Shown piece by piece: positions 1 to 10,374 of a stretch of DNA of 64,000 bases (the stretch's first letter is position 1; every line of letters starts with the position of its first letter). The notes beneath the pieces are model-generated. The model worked only from the letters and a program-made list of their open reading frames with translations. It was not told the origin of the DNA and did not search any database. This DNA is from Saccharomycodes ludwigii. Taxonomy: Eukaryota > Ascomycota > Saccharomycetes > Saccharomycodales > Saccharomycodaceae. The translations under genes were made by a program, and so were the position numbers. The stretch spans positions 186,001-250,000 of the forward strand of contig NC_060200.1 in the NCBI RefSeq assembly GCF_020623625.1. Direction: 5' to 3'.

Positions 1-70
1 GTGTTTAATTATTTTATTTTATATAATATTAGTGAATATTTTTGCCTATTATTGTGACTTTGTCGATGTA

Positions 71-101
<31 letters not shown>

Positions 102-229
102 GTATTGTTATGCAGTATTAAAATAAATATCAATAGTTGAAAAAATATTATTTATTTTGTCTTTATTTTTTTTTTATTATTACAATTACTAAAATTATTA
201 GGACACAATGTCTACTTGCTTTTTGTCAA
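1..229. other. Intergenic, downstream of NNF1
   Basis: AT-rich sequence after the NNF1 stop codon. It contains a short TTA/ATT triplet run around 71-101 and a T-run around 162-175. I see no gene. Confidence 0.6.
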
Positions 230-583
230 TTATTCGCATTCGTTATTAAGATCATTTAAAAGAGTTGTTAAATTACTTCTTAGTACATTTATTGATATGG
301 TTCTGTTTGTTTGATCACCAAACTTATTAACATATACTTCATCATTTATACTTTGGATGTTATCATCTATTCTTTTAAAGCAATCATTAATCTCTTGTAA
401 CATTTGTTTATTGTTTTGAGTTAGATTGTCCAATTTTTCCTTTAAATTTTTTATTAGTTTTTTATTAGCTTGAAATTTATAAAAATTTACTATTTCCTTT
501 GGAGTTATTTTGCTGATATCTTCAAGTTGTTCAGACTTTTTTGCATCAAAGGATAACTTTTTATCGTGAAAGGTGTGCACTTC

Positions 584-617
<34 letters not shown>

Positions 618-1069
618 CGTTCCTTTGCATCTTTTTCCTCTTCAACTTCCTCTTGGGCCAAATATTCATATTTTTTTTTCTTTGCAACTTCTATGAGATC
701 ATCTAGCTCGTTTAGCTTTTGTTCCAGCTGCCTTTCTTGAAATATTTCCCGAAATTCGTTTGAACACAATTGATACCACAATTCTACAATCTGTTGTTGA
801 CAATTTATTAAATCCTGTTGGTGTGTAATGGCATAATTCGGATAACAGTACCGCACTTTAGTAAAATCTTGTAAATTTTTCAAAACTTGATGTAATGCTC
901 TTTCACAAACTTCAACCAATCTTTGATACCTTATATGTGTAAAATTATTAGATACAGGGGATGATGGCAGTTTTAATGGGTTCATTTCATTTTCTAGGGG
1001 GTCGTTGGCATTATTAGTATCATACATTTCAGTTTTATTAAATTGTTTTTGAACGATTTCTTGCTTCAT
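230..1069 (-). CDS. NNF1: Nnf1-like kinetochore protein (MIND/Mis12 complex)
   Basis: Subunit of the MIND (Mis12) complex, which joins inner kinetochore and Ndc80 complex; it acts in the nucleus at centromeres. The 279-residue protein carries the family core at about residues 47-130: an RYxRL start, a KVRYCYPNY-like block, an NCQQQIVELW block, then EF.EI..ER..EQKLNELDDLIE.AK, closely like S. cerevisiae Nnf1 as I remember it. The C-terminal half is coiled-coil-like. It is longer than the roughly 200-residue yeast protein because of a 46-residue N-terminal extension and an Asn run near residue 151. It is divergent from PXP2, as in S. cerevisiae (YJR112W/YJR111C). Identification is strong from both sequence and neighbours. 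Confidence 0.9.
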
Positions 1070-1347
1070 GGAAAAAGCTTATATTATTTGACTTTTTAAT
1101 AATATTCTATTTTAAGGAATGATTTTTGGTTTTGAATTCGCTTTCGTATTTAGATATCTATGTGAAGATGTTATAACCTAAGGCATAAAGAAACAATTAA
1201 TGGGTTGTACCTTATCTAAGATTATCAAGCATTTAAAAAAAAAAAATTAACTTGTGTACAAAATTTTGATAAAAGTAAGACGTGTTGGTTTCTTTACAAA
1301 AATAAAAAATAAAAAAGGACATCGGACAAAATGCTATGTCGGGAAAT

Positions 1348-1385
<38 letters not shown>

Positions 1386-1508
1386 TAAAGAACAAAAATA
1401 TCAATTACAGATTAAAAATAGAAAAAAAAAAAAATAAAACAATCCATCACTGGTATTAATTTGTATTTTAACTACAAGAAACTCTACTACCAGCATAAAT
1501 AGAAAAGT
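1070..1508. promoter_or_regulatory. Divergent promoter region NNF1/PXP2
   Basis: A 439-bp region shared by two divergent genes. It contains a poly(T) tract of about 35 bases at 1350-1384 and several A-runs. I see no further gene and no site I can name with confidence. Confidence 0.5.
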
Positions 1509-1687
1509 ATGAATGGCGTGCTAAATAAAGCTAGGTTACTCAAAATAAATAGTTTAATTCCATTAAACCATAGGAACAATCCAGATTTAAGATATTTTTG
1601 GTATATAACAGCAGCAACTACATTGAGTGTTTGCAATCAACCCAAAGATGTGGCCACATTATACAAATATGCAATAATTACAGCATC

Positions 1688-1722
<35 letters not shown>

Positions 1723-2435
1723 CTACCGATGTTCATCATATTAAGTTAGGTTTAGATAACAGCTGCAATGATCAAGATTTACTAATATCTACAATATTGG
1801 GAGATAACCATGAACTTTCACTAAGAGAAGCCAATTTCACGTTGTTGCAAAAAAATATATCTTCTAAATTTAAAGAGGCCATTTTGAAAAGTAGCTGTAT
1901 AGCAGGAATCCCTAAGGCAATTAACAGTCTACATGAGATTGCACAGAGTGTTGAAAAAGAAAATTTACATGAAACAACAACTAATAATATTGAAGACAAA
2001 TTCAGAATTAAAATCCATGCCCCAGACTTCAACAGGATATCCGACTATAACCAATATGTTACTGAGAATAATCATAATAAGAGAGAAAATATATTAGCCA
2101 GAGGATTTGATCATTGGAACCTTATCTACAATAAAGTTAGTGATAAAATAATTAATAATTTAAATGCATCTGATCCAGATTTGTGGTACATTATTTTAAG
2201 CACTTGTTATGCTCCAATTTTGAGTAATGATTCCGTGCTAAATGCTAAAGAGACTAGTTTAATTGTTATAAGCGCATTAGTGCCCCAAGACGTCAATCCT
2301 CAATTGTACGGTCATTTGAAAGGTGCTTTAAATGTGGGATGTACTAAAGAGGAGGTTCAATCAGTGGAAGATTTGAGTATTTTGATTTCCGAATGGTGCG
2401 GTATCACATGGAAAAGAAAATGCATAAAACTATAA
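1509..2435 (+). CDS. PXP2: Pxp2-like peroxisomal matrix protein
   Basis: 308-residue protein placed between NNF1 and YMR1 exactly as YJR111C/PXP2 is in S. cerevisiae (divergent from NNF1, convergent with YMR1). The pattern of a helical protein with a block such as FKEAILKSSCIAGIPKAINSL (residues about 119-139) resembles the AhpD/carboxymuconolactone-decarboxylase-like fold to which this family has been related; no enzymatic activity can be read from it. An Asn run interrupts it near residues 62-71. The last three residues are IKL, a weak relative of the SKL-type peroxisomal signal: K and L are right, but I at -3 is unusual. The name rests mostly on synteny plus family resemblance. Confidence 0.72.
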
Positions 2436-2509
2436 ATAAATAAATATATATATATATATATATTGATGTATAATTTTTTTTTTCCTTTTTTTTTATTTCT
2501 TTTTCTTTT

Positions 2510-3102
2510 TCATTTGAAAACATCGAGATTTAATGCATATGAGAAAATATTTTTGGGGCTTTTCTTGTTTTGCGGATTATCCCTTGCTTCATCTTCTTTT
2601 AGTCGTAGTGCATTTTTCATGTCAGGGGATAAATCTGATGCAATGATGTTATTATTATTATCACTAGTGGCACTTGCTTCCGTAGTTGTATAATCTATTA
2701 ACTCTTCCTTTTTTCGACCTAATAACTGATACCACCATTGTAGCTTATGTAAATCGGGTAAAATCCAATATTCTTCAGCATCAGTATTATTATTACTATT
2801 GTTACTATTAATATAGTTTGGGTTAGCAAATTCTTTTTTTCTTGATAAAAAATACGCCCAGACATCAACTGTAGCAGAACCTTCATTTAAACTTTGTCTT
2901 TGATTATTATATACAAATGTCCCATATTGACATGAATATAAATGGTAAACCAATCTTCTCAAAAACCTTTCATTAAATTCAAATTTTGAGGGTGATTGTT
3001 GTAATAACTGATAGACACACTCTAAAAACTGAAAGAATATAGGAGACGTATTGTTTGATTCGCCACTTATTATAGATAAAGGATTACTACTACTGCTGCT
3101 AC

Positions 3103-3178
<76 letters not shown>

Positions 3179-4777
3179 GTTTTTGCTGGAACTGTTACCT
3201 CTATTAGCAACTTGAACCTCTCCATTTCTACTGATACCGCCAGTAATGGCACTAGTGTTAATCGTATTACTGGTGGTTCCCCCAAAGATGTTATTGGTCA
3301 TAGATGCCAATATGCTATTCAAATCATCTTTTTTTTTGTTATTAACGTGATTTTCAACGGGCATCATTTCACTAGAAGATGTCATTTCATCAGAGGATAT
3401 GATGTCATTATCATTATTATTATCATTATTATTATCATTACTATTATTATTACTATTATTATTATTACTACCATTATTATTGACATTACTATTCCCTAAT
3501 ATAGAGGATTTTATAATATTATTTGAGCTGTTATCATGAAAATTGTTATTGGAGTTATAATGTCCACACCTCTCTAAAAATCTATGACCAAACAGGACCC
3601 ATTCTTTTTCAACAAGTACCATGAACCCTTCGTACGTTCTATAATATGGATCAATACAAAGTTGTACCAATGACGATATCTGGGTTGTTCTGTCCCAACC
3701 ATCTGAACAATGTATTAGCAAATTGCCCTTATTAAATAGTATATACTTTACCAATATTTCAGTATTATTCAATAAAGTTTTGATATGTTTATGCCATGAG
3801 GAATGTTGATTTATAGAAAATTTCCTATTTAATGGAGAATTAATATCATTATCTACAATAAGGTTATCAATTAGGGATTGAAACGAATCTCTCATCGTAT
3901 GAATATTTGGGATACCCAAAAACATTCTAGTCGTAGTACCACCAAAATTATAATTATCCATATTCTCTGTACCACCCCCCAAGGCAGTTTGAGCATAAGC
4001 ATTAGTAGTAGGTCTACAATCCACTATAACGTTTTTCTGTGAGGGTTTTATCTGGAAAAACTCATAAATTAATCTTTCATCTTGAGGAGACCTTTGTTGG
4101 GTTAATCCTGGTAACGGCTGTGCACTTCTTACTATACAACACCCAGTTTCCTTGTGGTAATAGGACAAAACTGGGATTCTTTGAGATGACCTATATTTGG
4201 AAGCGTGTTTTAATAAAGTGTCCGTAATTGGAAACGGAACAATAAATTCATTAGGATAGGTAGGACAAAACTTAAAATCACTATTAACATTAGAAACTCT
4301 CCATCTTGAAGGGTCAAGCCCTTGTCTATCAAAAAATTCTCTGCGAATATCATATATTCGGGCGGTAGTTTTCCCGGTGTACGGTAATTCTAACTGGTTT
4401 GGCCTGTACAAAAAACAATATAATTTTAAAGGCGGTTTAATGACAGTAAGAAGTTTAATTGAATCGAACACATCTTGTGCTTGATAGCAATCTTTAAAAT
4501 CAATAGAAAAGCATAGCAAATCTTTAGTAATAATTTTTATATTTTGATACTTCCATATATTATTATTGTTGCGCCCGTTATTATTGTTGCAATAGTTGGC
4601 ACTTCCTTTATTTTTAAACACTGAATGTATAATATGGAAAGGTAGCCAAAATTCCCTTTTAGAGTTGGGAGATGTAAAGATCAAATGATGTGTAGTCAAG
4701 TGTAATGTTCCATGTGTTTGGATGCCTCTTTTGTGAAGAATAACATCGTCCACTTTGGCTACTTTAATATATTCCAT
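2510..4777 (-). CDS. YMR1: Myotubularin-type phosphatidylinositol-3-phosphate phosphatase
   Basis: Myotubularin lipid phosphatase that removes the 3-phosphate from PI3P on endosomal/vacuolar membranes. The 755-residue protein has an N-terminal PH-GRAM domain (about 1-120) and a phosphatase domain containing the CX5R signature HCSDGWDRTTQ with Cys357 as nucleophile. The family also uses Asp residues of this loop. The domain is interrupted by low-complexity inserts: an Asn/Ser/Asp-rich stretch around 415-470 and a pure Asn run near 533-555, both absent from the roughly 690-residue S. cerevisiae protein as I recall it. The catalytic motif is intact, so it should be active. It is convergent with PXP2, as YJR110W is with YJR111C. 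Confidence 0.93.
3106..3179. repeat. TTA/ATT triplet run encoding poly-Asn in YMR1
   Basis: About 25 uninterrupted ATT units on the plus strand (AAT on the coding strand) giving a poly-Asn tract. It is the longest pure triplet run in the window and likely to vary in length between strains. Confidence 0.9.
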
Positions 4778-5590
4778 TAATTTTTATTTTTGATACTTAT
4801 TTATTTTACTTTATTATTTTTCACTTTCTTAATTGCACATATGTATATGGTACTTTATTTTTTTTTTTTCTATTTATTTTTTTTTCTCTTTTATTAGGTA
4901 TTGTTATTGCTATCTAGTTATCATTGGCAGTAAATTGTTAGACAACAGAACTTAAAAAAAAAAAAAAAAAAAAAAGAGGAAGTTTTATTAAAATTACAGA
5001 AGCAACTCCCCTTCTTTTTAAAATCAGAAGTAGGCAGGGTAACATATGTGTTATCGGACATCAAAGATATTTTTAGTTGTGTGTCCGAAACAATGCGAGA
5101 AAATGGGAACCAATTATAAAGTTTTTTGTATTTTTATTTTTGAAATTGGGTCAAATGGATTTAATCAAATTCTATAATGGAAACGATTAACGAATGTTTT
5201 ACTGATCAGTAATATAAATGTGTATGAAAAATAAAGTAAAATTATTTTAAATCTAGTTACAAATTTTCAACCAATGATCATAAGTTTCCCAAAAAGAAAT
5301 TTATACATCTAGAACGGCTACAAAAGCTGTAAATACACCTCTCTCCTCTCTTTTGACATGAAAGTATAAAAATAGAATACCCAAAAAAAAAAAAGAAAAA
5401 AAAAGAAACAAGCAACTTGAAACTTAATATAATGACCCAGAATAGGAAACTCTATTTACCCAAAATATACAAAATTATTATTTCACTTGAAATGGCCTAT
5501 AAAAAGTAATTAAAAGGCCCAAGCCATTTTCGTCTCCGCTTAATTTGGCTAAGATATAAACTGGGAATATTTCTATATTGTTGAATTATT

Positions 5591-5597
5591 TGCACCC
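5591..5597 (+). promoter_or_regulatory. Aft-type iron-response site (TGCACCC)
   Basis: TGCACCC, the core bound by Aft1-type iron regulators in yeasts, lies 779 bp upstream of the first ferric reductase start. A single 7-mer is weak alone but gains weight from the sites at 5866 and 5887 and from similar sites upstream of the second paralog. Confidence 0.4.
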
Positions 5598-5865
5598 TTT
5601 TTACTTATTATGTAATTTTTTTCATTGAAATATTTGCACACCTTTTTCCTTTTTCCTTTTTTTTTTTTTTTTTTTGACATTTGGCGCGAACAAAGCTAAA
5701 TAAAAATAATCTGAAATTCAAATGTCAGTGCCTCTATCAAGCTACGCAGTATTAACGATCTTGGCTTTTTTCTTACAAGGTTCTTACTATCGACTAAAAT
5801 TTACGCAGATGTTTAAGATCAAATTTTTATCTTTTAATAAAAATTTTTTTTATTCAAAGAAAATA

Positions 5866-5893
5866 GGGTGTATTTTTTACACAACTTACACCC
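5866..5893. promoter_or_regulatory. Inverted pair of CACCC (Aft2-type) sites
   Basis: GGGTGTA at 5866-5872 and TACACCC at 5887-5893 form a perfect 7-bp inverted pair separated by 14 bp, about 480 bp upstream of the ferric reductase start. RCACCC is the core recognised by Aft-family factors. The function is inferred. Confidence 0.45.
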
Positions 5894-6062
5894 TTCAAAC
5901 TAGAATGTTAGAATTCCAGTTACAAACCATAAATATAAATAATAGCCAGGACTTTAATATTTTGGCATTTAGAATGAAAATAAATAACTACTGTAACATT
6001 ATAGAAAACAATAAATACCGATCGATATTTCCTGCACATAATTTAATTATAAAAATAAAAAA

Positions 6063-6136
6063 TAAAAAAATAAAAAAATAAAAAAATAAAAAAATAAAAA
6101 AATAAAAAAATAAAAAAATAAAAAAATAAAAAAAAT
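6063..6136. repeat. Short satellite, 8-bp unit (T followed by seven A)
   Basis: T residues occur every 8 bp at 6063, 6071, 6079, 6087, 6095, 6103, 6111, 6119 and 6127, separated by A-runs. It is a poly(dA)-rich tract likely to exclude nucleosomes, 240-310 bp upstream of the ferric reductase gene. Confidence 0.9.
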
Positions 6137-6375
6137 AAGAGCTATCTTGCTTAGTTTTAATATACACAAAATGTGACACCAAGTAAAAGATAATATATAT
6201 AAGAAATAAAAATCTTTTTTTTTTTTTTATTTTAAATTTTTTTTTTTTTAGTTCCAAATTTAATTCTAAACTAAAAATTAAGATATGTCTGTTATTATTC
6301 TTCCAAATACCAATAGAAAAATATAAATAAAAGTAATATCATCAAGAAAGAAGCTACATAAGATTTTGTTACGCA

Positions 6376-8544
6376 ATGATATTGACAAGATTATCTTTCT
6401 TCTACTTTTTGCTGCTAAATTTTTTCACTTCTTTGGTTTTTGCCGGTAGTGGTTGGGCTCATTACAATACGGGTGATTATGTTGGTATGGCCTGTAAATA
6501 TTCGTTATCTTCAACCGCTATATTTTGTGCTACTGAGACTACTAGCAAATATACCTGCCAATGTAAAGATATTGATGCGCTGGGTTCTTATGTTTATTGT
6601 GGGTTCAGTAATACCGAGAACTCCACAAAGACTCAGGAGCAGTTTATTGATTGGTTCCAAACACAATGTCCAAATGTTACTACATCTAAAATCGAAGCGG
6701 CCTATAAGAATGTTACTAACTATTTAATTGATAATCCTAAAAAGCAAATTCCCAATTTTAATAAATCCATTCCAATCTATGTTCCATTTAAATACAATGC
6801 TACTCTTTATGAAATTGCTTACAATTCATATTACGCCAGATTTAGAAACTTTGACGTTTCTTTTTATTTTGGTAGTGGACTATTTGGTTATTGGGCTGTC
6901 ATTATTTTATTCAGTGCGATCTACAGGTTCTTACGAGTTTCTGGACTTTACAACTCTTTATTACCAAGTAAAAACTACACAACAAGGTTTATAAAATCTA
7001 AAATTGCCATCCCCAGTCTTTTTGCCAACAAATATCATAAAACGTCATGGTTTAAAGGTATCGTTCCTAGTAGAATAGAATCAATCATAATTTTTGGGTA
7101 TTTTGTTTTATGTACTTTGTTTGTTGCTACAAGATATCATTACGTAGAAAATGATATAATTTGGCCTAAAAGAAGAGGTCAGATGGGCAGATACCCGGGT
7201 GATAGAAGTGCTGTGTTAACATGTTTCATGTCTATTTTAACTTTCTTATTTGCCGGTAGAAATAATTTATTGCTTTGGTTGACTGGCTGGAAATACTCCA
7301 CTTTCGTTACTTATCATAAATGGATTGCTAGAATGACTGTTTTAATGGCGTTCATCCATGCAATATGTATGTTGGAAAATAGTTTAGGGGCCGGTAAGTA
7401 TGCTTCTAGACAACAAAGTGATTGGTGGAGATGGGGTTGTGTTTCCATGGTTTGCATGGGCATTATGTTTATCCAAGGTATTGCATTGTTGAGAAGTTTA
7501 CATTATGAAACCTTTTTAATTATCCACATTTTAATGGCTGTTTTTTTTGTTGTTGGTGCCTGGATTCACACTAAAAATTTTGATTACCAGTGTTTCATTT
7601 ACACTGTCACTGCCATTTGGTGCTTTGATAGGTTTGCTAGATATTTTAGAATCTTGGTACTTTTTGGTGGTTATAGAACCGCAACTGTAAAAATTGTTGC
7701 CAACGAAACCTTACGAATAACTGTTCCATACAATAAAACAACTTTTAAAGCTCGTCCAGGTGCTTTTGCATTTATATATTTTGGAAATTGGAGGTGCTTT
7801 TGGCAATCCCATCCTTTTACCATAGTCACAAATGAGGAGAATAATACGTTAGTCTTTTGTGTTAAGTTTAAAAAAGGCTGTACTAATACAATTTATAATT
7901 TTTTGAAAACACAACCAAACCAAACTGCTCAGATGAAAGTTGCCATAGAAGGTCCATATGGATCATATCATAACCTGGAAAGATACAATGATGTTTTGCT
8001 TTATACAGGTGGTAATGGTATTCCAGGCCCTTTTGCCTATGCCAAAAAGTTAGTTAACGACTCTAAGTTCAAAGGCTTTATTCATTTAGTTTGGGTTATT
8101 AGACATTGGGAATCTTTAGATTGGTTTTCTGAAGAATTAAAATTTTTGGAACAGCACAAGGACAAGATCAAGACATCAATTTTTATCACTAAATATTACG
8201 ATTACAAATTTGGTGATCATGAAGACCTATACAGTAATATAATTAACATTAAGAAACAGCAGGAGGAGAAAGAAGCATATGAGGAAAAACAGACCGATGA
8301 TTCCAGCTCTGATAATGAAGTTCTAACTACCATCAAAAACAATTTAACACACATTGAGTTCAAAGATGGTAGGCCAGAATTAAAAGAGCTGGTTAATACG
8401 GATATACAAAATTCCTCTGGTAGCACCGTCGTTATGACCTGTGGTCATCCTGAAATGTGTGACGATATAAGAGACATTGTGTGTGATGCTATTTATCAAA
8501 GAAAATCTAGAATTGATTTATTAGACGAATTACAAAAATGGTAA
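6376..8544 (+). CDS. Ferric/cupric-chelate reductase, FRE family (paralog 1)
   Basis: Plasma-membrane flavocytochrome that reduces extracellular Fe(III)/Cu(II) chelates with cytosolic NADPH. The 722-residue protein has a signal peptide (cut near residue 24), a Cys-containing glycosylatable ectodomain, then the ferric-reductase transmembrane domain. Both bis-heme pairs are present with the family's HX13H spacing: His314/His328 and His384/His398. The FAD motif HPFTI starts at His479, the NADPH part has GPYGS and GGNGIPGP (from Gly545), and a conserved CGHPEMC block sits near the C terminus. All redox motifs are intact. It is closely related to the gene at 13835-15994; which S. cerevisiae FRE it matches best I cannot say. 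CACCC sites upstream suggest iron control. Confidence 0.93.
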   Translation: MILTRLSFFYFLLLNFFTSLVFAGSGWAHYNTGDYVGMACKYSLSSTAIFCATETTSKYTCQCKDIDALGSYVYCGFSNTENSTKTQEQFIDWFQTQCPNVTTSKIEAAYKNVTNYLIDNPKKQIPNFNKSIPIYVPFKYNATLYEIAYNSYYARFRNFDVSFYFGSGLFGYWAVIILFSAIYRFLRVSGLYNSLLPSKNYTTRFIKSKIAIPSLFANKYHKTSWFKGIVPSRIESIIIFGYFVLCTLFVATRYHYVENDIIWPKRRGQMGRYPGDRSAVLTCFMSILTFLFAGRNNLLLWLTGWKYSTFVTYHKWIARMTVLMAFIHAICMLENSLGAGKYASRQQSDWWRWGCVSMVCMGIMFIQGIALLRSLHYETFLIIHILMAVFFVVGAWIHTKNFDYQCFIYTVTAIWCFDRFARYFRILVLFGGYRTATVKIVANETLRITVPYNKTTFKARPGAFAFIYFGNWRCFWQSHPFTIVTNEENNTLVFCVKFKKGCTNTIYNFLKTQPNQTAQMKVAIEGPYGSYHNLERYNDVLLYTGGNGIPGPFAYAKKLVNDSKFKGFIHLVWVIRHWESLDWFSEELKFLEQHKDKIKTSIFITKYYDYKFGDHEDLYSNIINIKKQQEEKEAYEEKQTDDSSSDNEVLTTIKNNLTHIEFKDGRPELKELVNTDIQNSSGSTVVMTCGHPEMCDDIRDIVCDAIYQRKSRIDLLDELQKW

Positions 8545-8822
8545 TACGTACGTATATGTATATATTTATATATATAAACACATTTTTAAAAGGCCTTTTC
8601 TTCCAATCCCCACCATGTATCTATTTAACTAATTTAATTATTTATCTAGGTTTTGTTTATAAATTAATAATAACAACAATTATCATAAATTATGTATATT
8701 ATAAAAGATGTGCCTATTTAATAATTAAACCCAAAGAAGAAAAAAGAAAAAAAAAAAAAAAATGAAAAAAGTAAAAAAAAATTTAAAAAAAAAAGCTTAA
8801 ATGTATAGAAATAAGCATGTAT

Positions 8823-9698
8823 TCACAATAAGTCATCATCCTCTTGTTTAGATATAGAATCCTTAATCTTTAGCAATATCTTGGTTTTCCAATCATCCAA
8901 CTTAGAAAACTTGTCAAATTCAAAAACGCTACTGCTAAATTTGTTCACATCCTGTTCATTATAACAATCAATCAATGTCTTCAACAAATTATATTCCCTG
9001 CTGGTATTATCACCACAATTTATTTGGAAATCACGCAACGTTTTAGAGGCAGTCACAGAATCGTTAGCAGCTAATTGACACAAACCAATTTTCAAATAAT
9101 AATCTTTTAAAGACCATTGACTCAACCTGTTTCCTATAGAATTAGCAACAACTTTACTATAACAGTCTACAGCTTCCAAAAATTCATTGTCTAATGCTTT
9201 CAAATCTGCAGCCTTTAAAAAACTCTTATTACTTAAAGCAGTAGCACTATCCTGACTATACCATTCCCCAGCTGTCTGATAACAAGTTATGGCTTTTTTA
9301 TAATCATGCAGGGTCGATTCATATAATTCACCCAATTCAAATTCAAAATTAGCTGCTCTTCTAAATTGTCCAATTTTATTCGTAAATAGATCGATAGCCT
9401 TTTCAATAGCGGTAGCAGCACTTGCTGGATCAATGGATTTATACATTTTATAGGCTTCTACATAAGTATTACCTGCTTCACTTTCATTATGAGCATTTAA
9501 TTGGCATTCTGCCGCCTTAATAAAATTATTTCCTGATTCACCTAGTTGTTTATTCACTCTATATATATTCGCAGCTTCTACGTATAGATCTGCAGCCTCT
9601 TCGTATTTATCAGCGTCATCTGTGAAAAGTTTCATGAAACCAGATGATGGTTTAGCTTTCTTTTCAGCTTTTTTAATTAATTCTAAAGGATCAGACAT
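8823..9698 (-). CDS. SEC17: Alpha-SNAP, Sec17
   Basis: Peripheral membrane cofactor that recruits the AAA ATPase Sec18/NSF to cis-SNARE complexes so they can be taken apart after fusion; needed throughout the secretory pathway. The 291-residue protein spans the whole TPR-like helical fold: the N-terminal SGFMKLF hydrophobic membrane-contact loop at about residues 19-25, repeated EAA.LYVEAANIY and ECQLNAHNE-type helices, and the acidic C terminus (EDDDLL) expected to touch Sec18. Length matches the S. cerevisiae protein (292). It is convergent with the first ferric reductase. Confidence 0.97.
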   Translation of the reverse strand: MSDPLELIKKAEKKAKPSSGFMKLFTDDADKYEEAADLYVEAANIYRVNKQLGESGNNFIKAAECQLNAHNESEAGNTYVEAYKMYKSIDPASAATAIEKAIDLFTNKIGQFRRAANFEFELGELYESTLHDYKKAITCYQTAGEWYSQDSATALSNKSFLKAADLKALDNEFLEAVDCYSKVVANSIGNRLSQWSLKDYYLKIGLCQLAANDSVTASKTLRDFQINCGDNTSREYNLLKTLIDCYNEQDVNKFSSSVFEFDKFSKLDDWKTKILLKIKDSISKQEDDDLL

Positions 9699-10374
9699 AT
9701 GTATATATATTTAGCTGGATGGTTTTTATTAGCTTCCTATTCTATTTTTTAAAATCTATGGCTCTTTTTTTTTTTTTTTTTTCTTTATGTATTGCCCGTT
9801 AACCGAGAAATAGGGATGAAAGTGACGATAACAGAAAAGTATATATACTTATGTTTAAGTTTATTTAAAGGCTTTTTTTTTTTTTTTTTCTTTTTTTTTT
9901 TTCTTTCTCTCTTTCATCAAAAGACGTAAAATAAATTCAAAAACATACTTTATTACCCGGCTATTATTTTAACAGTAAGATTATATCACGGGGAATTCTC
10001 TCTTCCATCTTTTCCCATTTTTTTTTTTTTTTTATCTTTTAGCCGAATTTTTGCAACAATGCCGAATGCGAAACCCGCCAAAAGTTAAATGACATTTTCT
10101 ATTCAATGTCCGACCAAGAATTTATTTTTTTTTTTTTTTCAATTAAAATTTATGCCTACCATAGAAGCTAACTATATATGTCTTTTAAAAATGACTTGCT
10201 TTGATATAAACAATTGTTTAAAAAGATTCAGTTTATATAAATTTAACATATTTAAACCTTCAACTCAAATAAAATGTATATCATTTAACTTTTTTAAAAT
10301 AAAAACAAACAAACAGAAAACAATTTACTAGATGTTTTTTTTTTTTTTTTTTTTTTTTGTCATTCATAGCTTTT
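9699..10374. promoter_or_regulatory. SEC17 upstream region
   Basis: A 676-bp gap between the SEC17 start and the yapsin-like gene's stop. It holds several T-runs and a Reb1-type site at 9953-9959. An 80-codon frame at 10089-10331 has no coding character. Confidence 0.5.
9953..9959 (+). promoter_or_regulatory. Reb1-type site (ATTACCCGG context)
   Basis: TTACCCG flanked as ATTACCCGG matches the Reb1 general regulatory factor consensus, 255 bp upstream of the SEC17 start. It is expected to keep the promoter free of nucleosomes. Confidence 0.5.

Larger units (their letters stand above)
4778..6375. promoter_or_regulatory. Divergent intergenic region YMR1/ferric reductase
   Basis: A 1.6-kb AT-rich region. 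It holds A and T homopolymers, Aft-like CACCC sites (listed separately), an 8-bp T+A7 satellite at 6063-6136 and a TATATATAAG box near 6193. A 119-codon open frame at 5722-6081 runs into the satellite and overlaps the CACCC pair; I do not think it is a gene. Confidence 0.6.

Noticed and set aside
5722-6081. 119-codon plus-strand open frame starting MSVPLSSYAVLTILAFFLQG
   Set aside because: The first 29 residues look protein-like, but the rest is Lys/Asn/Phe-rich, runs into the T+A7 satellite and overlaps the CACCC pair. No family recognised. A short exon or relic cannot be excluded.
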